Shown here: in pieces, positions 52,069 through 56,722 of the stretch
Position numbering within the stretch: position 1 is the stretch's first letter
How the letters are laid out: every line of letters begins with the position of its first letter
Assembly: GCF_001440395.1 (NCBI RefSeq)
Contig: NZ_LLXZ01000194.1
Location: 71,735 to 128,456 of the forward strand
Direction of reading: 5' to 3'
Length of the DNA stretch: 56,722 nt
Source of the DNA: Bradyrhizobium jicamae
Lineage (GTDB): Bacteria > Pseudomonadota > Alphaproteobacteria > Rhizobiales > Xanthobacteraceae
The notes under the pieces: model-generated
Database searches by the model: none
The model's input: the letters and a program-made list of their open reading frames with translations, nothing else
What the model was told of the DNA's origin: nothing
Program-made: the position numbers and the translations under genes

Positions 52069-53421
52069 ATGCCTGCTAACCCGACACTCGCCACCTTGGC
52101 CGCCGATCTCGATGCCGGACGCACCACCGCGCGCAAACTGGTCGAGGAATGTCTCGCACGAATTGCCGATCCCGCCGGCGAAGGCGCGCGCGCCTTTATC
52201 CATGTCGACAAGGATGCCGCGCTGGCCGCAGCCGACGCCATGGATCACTTACGCAAAGCGCATGCTGCACCATCGCCCTATGCCGGCATTCCCGTCTCGA
52301 TCAAGGATCTCTACGATATCAAGGGGCAGGTGACCCGCGCCGGCTCCCGCGCGCTGGAAGATTCTGCGCCCGCCGAAGCCGATGCGCCCGTGGTGGCGCG
52401 GCTGCGGTGCGCGGGCTTCATCGTGATCGGCCGCACCAACATGACCGAATTCGCCTATTCCGGCATCGGCATCAATCCGCATTACGGCACGCCGAAGAGC
52501 GTGTTCAATCGCAGTGTCGGCCATGTGCCGGGCGGCTCGTCCTCAGGCGCGGCGGTCTCGATCGCGGACGGCATGGCCTATGGCGCGCTCGGCACCGATA
52601 CCGGGGGCTCCTGCCGGATTCCGGCGGCCTATAACGGCATCGTCGGCTACAAGCCGACGCAGGCACGCGTACCGCTCGATGGCGGCGTGCCGCTGTCCTC
52701 CTCGCTCGACAGCTTTGGCCCGCTGGCGCGCTCGGTTGGCTGCTGCGCGGTGCTCGACGCCGTGCTCGCGGATGAAGCCGTGCAGCCGCTGCAGCCGCGC
52801 CCGGTCAAGGGCATGCGGCTGGCGGTGCCGACCACGGTCGCGCTCGACGATCTCGACGAGGAGGTCGCAAAGACCTTCGAGCGCGCGCTGGAGGCGCTGT
52901 CGCGACGGGGGGCGCTGATCGAGCGGATCGAGGTGCCGGAATTCCACGATGTCGGCGTCATGAACAGCAAGGGCGGTTTTGCCGCCGCGGAAAGCTACGC
53001 CTGGCATCGCTATCTGCTCACCAGCAAGGGCGACGTCTACGATCCCCGCGTCCGCGTCCGCATCCTGCGCGGCGAAGCCATCAGCGCGGCTGATTATATC
53101 GACATCCTCAATGCGCGCCGCTCGTTCATTGCGCGCACCGAGCAGCGCATCGCGCCGTATGACGCGCTGGTGCTGCCGACCACGGCGAACGCGCCGCCCA
53201 AAATCGCCGACCTTGTCGCCGACGACAAGCTGTTCGCCACGGAGAATCTGCGCTCCTTGCGCAATTGCACGCTGATCAACATGCTCGACGGCTGCGCGAT
53301 CTCGCTGCCGGCGCATCGCGAAGGCGAGATGCCGGTCGGGCTGATGCTCGCGGCATCAGGCGGATCGGACCGCCGAATCTTCGAACTCGCGGCCGGAATG
53401 GAGGATGTCATCCGTGTTTGA
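52069..53421 (+). CDS. amidase (amidase signature family)
   Basis: A 450-residue cytoplasmic amidase. The triad lysine is in G-I-P-V-S-I-K-D-L-Y (about 74-83), and the serines in P-G-G-S-S-S-G-A-A-V and T-D-T-G-G-S-C-R-I-P-A. It lacks a signal peptide, unlike the amidase at 26237-27811. An AGAGAGCGACCGACG stretch supplies a weak ribosome site before the ATG at 52069. It overlaps the next gene by 17 bases and follows the AtuA genes closely, so all four are probably cotranscribed. Its substrate may be an amide formed or imported in the same pathway; this is inference. Confidence 0.92.
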   Translation: MPANPTLATLAADLDAGRTTARKLVEECLARIADPAGEGARAFIHVDKDAALAAADAMDHLRKAHAAPSPYAGIPVSIKDLYDIKGQVTRAGSRALEDSAPAEADAPVVARLRCAGFIVIGRTNMTEFAYSGIGINPHYGTPKSVFNRSVGHVPGGSSSGAAVSIADGMAYGALGTDTGGSCRIPAAYNGIVGYKPTQARVPLDGGVPLSSSLDSFGPLARSVGCCAVLDAVLADEAVQPLQPRPVKGMRLAVPTTVALDDLDEEVAKTFERALEALSRRGALIERIEVPEFHDVGVMNSKGGFAAAESYAWHRYLLTSKGDVYDPRVRVRILRGEAISAADYIDILNARRSFIARTEQRIAPYDALVLPTTANAPPKIADLVADDKLFATENLRSLRNCTLINMLDGCAISLPAHREGEMPVGLMLAASGGSDRRIFELAAGMEDVIRV

Positions 53422-54100
53422 TCTGACCTTCAACGTCGACGACAAGGGCATGTTGACGCCGCTGACGCTGGCGATCGACCAGGCCGTGATCGCCGGCTGG
53501 ACCGGCCGCGATCCGGTGGCGCGCGACAAGCATATCGCCGAGCTCGAAGCGATCGGCATTGCGCGTCCCGCAACGACGCCGATCTACTATCGCTGCTCGG
53601 CGCGACGGATTACGCAAGCCGACCGCATCGAGGTGTCAGGCGAAAATTCCAGCGGCGAAGTCGAGTTCGTGCTGATCGGCTGGCAGGGCCGCATCTTCGT
53701 CGGCTGCGGCTCCGACCATACCGACCGCAAGGTCGAGAGCTACAGCGTCACCGTCTCCAAACAGATGTGCGACAAGCCGATGGCCTCGGTGCTGTGGGAG
53801 CTGGAGGACGTCATCGGCCACTGGGACAAGATGATCCTGCGCTCCTGGGCCACGATCGACGGCGCGCGCGTGCTCTACCAGGAAGGCACGCTCGATGCGA
53901 TGTTGCCGGTCAAGGACCTGATCGATCGCGGTTTTGCCGGCAAGGGTCTGCCCGACGGCTGCGCCATGTTCGGCGGCACGTTTGCGGCCAAGGGCGGCAT
54001 CCGTCCGGCCGATCGGTTCGAGTTCGAACTGGAGGACCCCGTGCTGAAGCGCAAGATCAGCCATGGGTATGATGTGATCACGATGCCGGTGTTGGGCTAG
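53405..54100 (+). CDS. DUF2848 family protein
   Basis: A 231-residue soluble protein of the DUF2848 family. It begins with beta-rich sequence and has C-G-S-D-H-T-D-R-K (about 99-107), typical of the family; a distant relation to fumarylacetoacetase-like hydrolases has been suggested for such proteins but cannot be shown here. The start overlaps the amidase end, indicating translational coupling. It is the last gene of the operon and is convergent with the transglycosylase-like gene, its stop one base from the other's. Function is unknown; the conserved Asp/His/Asp group suggests metal binding. Confidence 0.85.
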   Translation: MSSVFDLTFNVDDKGMLTPLTLAIDQAVIAGWTGRDPVARDKHIAELEAIGIARPATTPIYYRCSARRITQADRIEVSGENSSGEVEFVLIGWQGRIFVGCGSDHTDRKVESYSVTVSKQMCDKPMASVLWELEDVIGHWDKMILRSWATIDGARVLYQEGTLDAMLPVKDLIDRGFAGKGLPDGCAMFGGTFAAKGGIRPADRFEFELEDPVLKRKISHGYDVITMPVLG

Positions 54101-54101
54101 T

Positions 54102-54881
54102 TCACAAGCTCTTTTGCGGGGCTGGGCCATCGACTGGCTTTTCGAGGAACGCCAGCGGCCGTTCGTTTGCGGCCGCCGCGTCTGCTGCACTGATGAAGCC
54201 AGACTGAAGCATTCGCTCTACGACGTGGTTTCGTCGTTCCACGGCGAGGTCTTTCCTGCGGTTGATTAACCCTGGCGCTTTGGGCAGTGCTGCAATGAAC
54301 GCGATCTCGTCGATGCTCAGGAGAGCAAGCGGTTTGCCAAAATAGGCACTTGCTGCGGCTCCTACGCCGTAAGCGCCGCGACCAAAATAGTTCTCATTCA
54401 GGTAAATCTCGAGAATGCGTTCACGAGAAAAGACTTTCGCAATACGGCCCATGAGAAAGGTGTGCCCGACCATCCGCTCAAGGCTTGGACCTTTGCAGCA
54501 ATCCGGACTGGTGGGCATCAAGCAATGGGCGACCGATCGTGATATGTTCGACGCGCGCGGTCGCTGGTTGAGCAGCACCGCCTGGACGAGCTCTGCGAAC
54601 GGGTTGATCGATAAGCGCTCGTAGAAATCGGGGTCCTCCGCAGCGAGCACCGCCTGGGCAACGAGAGGAGGGATGTCGGAAAGCGGGATGTAGACTCGCT
54701 GGCCGTTAACGGAGCAAACTGGTTCGGTTGCCGAGATCCTGGTCAGCTTGGCTTCAGTCGGAAGGCCGATGCCATGTTCAAAGTGCCAGATCAGCCAGCC
54801 TTCCAGTATCAATAGCGCCATACCTGCTACCGAGAGCAGCGCCAGAACCAGTTTGCCTACAATGATAAGAGCCTTGGACAT
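54102..54881 (-). CDS. GT51-like transglycosylase domain protein with degenerate motifs
   Basis: A 259-residue single-pass inner-membrane protein (membrane segment about 8-30) whose periplasmic domain resembles glycosyltransferase 51, which polymerises lipid II into peptidoglycan glycan strands. The first motif keeps the catalytic-type Glu in A-A-E-D-P-D-F (E82), and the later R-I-L-E-I-Y-L-N-E-N-Y-F-G-R-G-A-Y-G-V-G and A-A-L-P-K-A-P motifs are good. However, the second motif (normally G-x-S-T-I-x-Q-Q) reads A-S-N-I-S-R-S-V, and the R-K-x-x-E motif is absent. It may be inactive or altered. A longer start (to about 55046) would overlap the divergent gene and is unlikely. Confidence 0.82.
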   Translation of the reverse strand: MSKALIIVGKLVLALLSVAGMALLILEGWLIWHFEHGIGLPTEAKLTRISATEPVCSVNGQRVYIPLSDIPPLVAQAVLAAEDPDFYERLSINPFAELVQAVLLNQRPRASNISRSVAHCLMPTSPDCCKGPSLERMVGHTFLMGRIAKVFSRERILEIYLNENYFGRGAYGVGAAASAYFGKPLALLSIDEIAFIAALPKAPGLINRRKDLAVERRNHVVERMLQSGFISAADAAAANERPLAFLEKPVDGPAPQKSL

Positions 54882-55044
54882 CTCTCGTGAGGGTAGGGGA
54901 GCCGCAGGCAGTTTGTCCGAGTTCCCGTACAGGTTACATTTGTCGATGGAAGACGTCGAAATTGCGTCACAGGAACTTCCGTGTGGGTGTTCCTGTTCGG
55001 AAATCGGGTGGCTTGCCACTGCCTGAACTGCGAGATTTGCCGTC

Positions 55045-55788
55045 ATGAAATCAACCGCAAAAGTCCTCCGCCATCCTGCCTCCGATGTCGCCACCCGCGT
55101 CGATGCCATCGACTGGACGCAGGCAACCGCCGATCTCGACGCAGAGGGCTGCGCAGTCCTCAAGGGATTGTTGTCGCCGGACGAATGCGCGGCGCTGGCC
55201 GCGCTCTATCCCGACGACAAGAATTTCCGCAGCCGGATCGTGATGGGGCGGCACGGCTTCGGCCGCGGTGAGTACAAGTATTTCTCCTATCCGCTGCCGG
55301 ACCTGATCGCAGAGTTGCGGCCCGCGCTCTACACGCGGCTTTGCGGCGTTGCCAATCGCTGGAACGAGACGATGGGGATCGATATCAGCTATCCCGACAA
55401 GCATGCCGCCTTCCTGAAGCGCTGCCACGACGCTGGGCAGACGCGGCCGACGCCGCTGCTGCTGCAATATGGAGAAGGCGACTACAACTGCCTCCATCAG
55501 GATCTCTACGGCGAGCACGTGTTCCCGCTGCAGGTCGCGATCCTGCTGTCCGAACCGGGGCGCGATTTCGAGGGCGGCGAGTTCGTGCTGACGGAGCAGC
55601 GGCCGCGCATGCAGTCGCGGCCCGAGGTGGTGCCGCTCAAACAGGGCGATGCGGTCGCCTTTGCTGTGCACCATCGTCCGGTACAGGGGACGCGTGGGCC
55701 GTATCGGGTTAACCTGCGCCATGGCGTCAGCCGTATCAGATCCGGTCATCGCCACACCGTCGGTGTGATCTTCCACGATGCCAAATGA
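55045..55788 (+). CDS. 2-oxoglutarate/Fe(II) oxygenase, nucleic-acid repair type (Oxygenase-NA-like)
   Basis: A 247-residue dioxygenase. The iron ligands H-Q-D (H151, D153) and a distal His in A-V-H-H-R-P-V, with the oxoglutarate-binding Arg region R-V-N-L-R-H-G-V-S, are in order. The pattern around H-Q-D-L-Y-G-E-H-V-F-P-L-Q matches the family described as involved in oxidative repair of alkylated DNA. It stands 12 bases before alkB on the same strand, so both are probably cotranscribed repair enzymes. Direct evidence of its substrate is lacking. Confidence 0.88.
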   Translation: MKSTAKVLRHPASDVATRVDAIDWTQATADLDAEGCAVLKGLLSPDECAALAALYPDDKNFRSRIVMGRHGFGRGEYKYFSYPLPDLIAELRPALYTRLCGVANRWNETMGIDISYPDKHAAFLKRCHDAGQTRPTPLLLQYGEGDYNCLHQDLYGEHVFPLQVAILLSEPGRDFEGGEFVLTEQRPRMQSRPEVVPLKQGDAVAFAVHHRPVQGTRGPYRVNLRHGVSRIRSGHRHTVGVIFHDAK

Positions 55789-55800
55789 GCGCGGACTGAA

Positions 55801-56454
55801 TTGACAGCGGATTTGTTCGAAGCCATTCCGGATGTGCGCCCGTCACGCGAGGTGATGGCGGAGGGCGCGGTGCTGCTGCGCGGCTTTGCCAGGCCGTTCG
55901 AGGCCGAGCTGCTTCCGGCACTGCGCGCGATCGTCAAACAGGCGCCGTTCCGGCATCTGACCACGCCGGGCGGCCACCGCATGTCGGTCGCGATGACCAA
56001 TTGCGGAAGTGTCGGTTGGGTCTCGGACCCCACCGGTTACCGTTATGACGCGATCGATCCCGAGTCCGGACAGCCATGGCCGGCAATGCCGCCCGTGCTG
56101 CGCAGACTAGCGGCCGACGCGGCTGATGACGCCGGCTTCAACGGCTTCGGGCCGGAGGCCTGCCTGATCAACCGCTATGTATCAGGCGCGAAGCTGTCGC
56201 TGCATCAGGACAGGGACGAGCTCGATTTCGGTGCGCCCATCGTCTCGGTCTCGCTCGGACTACCGGCGATCTTCCTGTTCGGTGGCCCGAAGCGCGCCGA
56301 CAAGCCGAACCGCTACCGGCTCGAGCACGGCGACGTCGTGGTTTGGGGCGGCCCGTCGCGGTTGTTCTTTCACGGTGTTGCGCCGCTCGCCGACGGCGAG
56401 CACGCGATCATGGGCCGCCAGCGGATCAATCTGACATTTCGCAAAGTGCGGTGA
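55801..56454 (+). CDS. alkB: AlkB, 2-oxoglutarate-dependent DNA/RNA demethylase
   Basis: A 217-residue enzyme, the same size as E. coli AlkB (216), which oxidatively removes methyl groups from 1-methyladenine and 3-methylcytosine. Iron ligands are in L-H-Q-D-R-D-E (about 139-145) and F-F-H-G-V-A; the oxoglutarate-binding R-x-N-x-T-x-R is R-I-N-L-T-F-R near the end. Substrate-loop sequence G-Y-R-Y-D-A-I-D-P is typical. The start is TTG at 55801, 12 bases after the preceding oxygenase stop, with no ATG that fits and no strong ribosome site. The family-type N-terminal length supports the TTG. Confidence 0.95.
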   Translation: MTADLFEAIPDVRPSREVMAEGAVLLRGFARPFEAELLPALRAIVKQAPFRHLTTPGGHRMSVAMTNCGSVGWVSDPTGYRYDAIDPESGQPWPAMPPVLRRLAADAADDAGFNGFGPEACLINRYVSGAKLSLHQDRDELDFGAPIVSVSLGLPAIFLFGGPKRADKPNRYRLEHGDVVVWGGPSRLFFHGVAPLADGEHAIMGRQRINLTFRKVR

Positions 56455-56461
56455 TCCTTCC

Positions 56462-56480
56462 TTCTCCCACAAAGGGAGAA
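56462..56480 (+). terminator. short hairpin after alkB (family E relative)
   Basis: TTCTCCC and GGGAGAA separated by ACAAA, seven bases past the alkB stop. It matches the terminal hairpin of the family E repeat at 12188-12207 and may be a remnant of such an element serving as the operon's 3' hairpin. Confidence 0.55.
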
Positions 56481-56578
56481 TTGCGAGCATCTCGCGCCAT
56501 GGGAAACGCCGCGCCCGCCGGCGAGGTAAAGACCAAGGGCACCGGCGGATATGGGCGATGGCCGTTAGGTCGGGAGAC

Positions 56579-56722
56579 TTAGCACACGCGGCAATATCCC
56601 CAAGATGCGCAACAGCTGCCGGCCGCGCAGCCCACCGCGCAGCCGACTGCGCAGGCACGGACCGCGCAGCCACGGACCGCGCAGCCACGGCAGGCACGAA
56701 CCGCGCAGCCACGGCAGGCACG
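56579..56722 (-). CDS. cysteine-rich tandem-repeat small protein, 3' part only
   Basis: The minus-strand frame entering at the right edge is open for 47 codons to a TAA (56581-56579). The visible part has 12 Cys in 47 residues. Units of G/A-C-A-V-R and A-C-R-G-C-A-V-R repeat, changing to G-C-A-V-G-C-A-A-G-S-C-C, then end W-G-Y-C-R-V-C. Among the readings of this GC-rich tract this is the only one with regular functional-looking spacing, but the DNA is a tandem repeat (units like TGCGCGGTCCGTGGC), so every frame looks repetitive. The start and any leader or signal peptide lie outside the window. It could be a metal-binding or disulfide-rich peptide, or a precursor of a modified peptide; I do not recognise a named family. 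Confidence 0.5.
   Translation of the reverse strand, partial: RACRGCAVRACRGCAVRGCAVRACAVGCAVGCAAGSCCASWGYCRVC

Noticed and set aside
56583..56722. A + strand Gln/Ala/Pro-rich open frame across the terminal tandem repeat
   Set aside because: A stop at 56580-56582 closes it upstream and no ATG, GTG or TTG is available, while the minus strand gives a Cys-patterned frame with its own stop.

Overview
The window is a GC-rich alphaproteobacterial chromosome segment. Codon use, gene content and the families of long palindromic intergenic repeats resemble Bradyrhizobium, though the genus is an inference. About 46 protein genes are supported. No rRNA, tRNA, CRISPR array, transposase or phage gene was seen.

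Layout. (1) 1-719: the 3' end of a 3-oxo-tetronate kinase (otnK-like) gene. (2) 899-12072: an array of five methyl-accepting chemotaxis protein (MCP) genes, all on the + strand, interrupted by one AraC-family regulator. The sensor halves differ (four-helix bundle, long helical, sCache), while the HAMP and signalling halves are almost interchangeable. (3) 12223-24248: mostly catabolic and redox enzymes: a thiolase-like protein, nitronate monooxygenase, Baeyer-Villiger monooxygenase, class V aminotransferase, YghU-type glutathione transferase, alpha/beta hydrolase, flavin reductase, acyl-CoA dehydrogenase, secreted M20 amidohydrolase and a VOC protein. (4) 24367-31439: a membrane-anchored winged-helix/TPR regulator divergent from a Tat-exported amidase, then htpX, a LysR regulator, and a Tat-exported flavoprotein closely resembling cytokinin dehydrogenase. 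(5) 31755-43095: acyl-CoA metabolism: three crotonase-fold proteins, two SDRs (one of 2,4-dienoyl-CoA reductase type), an aminoglycoside-phosphotransferase-like protein with its DUF6285 partner, an acyl-CoA dehydrogenase, two AMP-forming acyl-CoA synthetases and a GFA-family protein. (6) 43312-46104: phosphoenolpyruvate carboxylase. (7) 46231-50200: a Tat-exported SMP-30/gluconolactonase-like protein, then an SDR, a thiolase and an OB-fold/zinc-ribbon protein. (8) 50384-54100: a four-gene operon of split AtuA-family protein, amidase and DUF2848 protein. (9) 54102-56722: a divergent GT51-like transglycosylase with degenerate motifs, two 2-oxoglutarate dioxygenases (one is alkB), and the 3' end of an extremely cysteine-rich repetitive small protein that runs off the window.

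Working together: regions 3, 5, 7 and 8 suggest a generalist soil or rhizosphere heterotroph that activates, oxidises and degrades varied fatty, aromatic or terpenoid acids as CoA thioesters, with PEP carboxylase refilling the TCA cycle. The MCP array suggests varied chemosensory input. Five families of palindromic repeats (A-E, my labels) sit almost only between genes, often as 3' hairpins of neighbouring genes.

Points most worth a second look: the Cys-rich repeat peptide at the right edge; the cytokinin-dehydrogenase-like protein whose two expected acidic active-site positions appear as Asn and Gln; the MCP array with a nested inverted repeat before one member; the AtuA/amidase/DUF2848 operon; and the GT51-like protein lacking canonical motifs.
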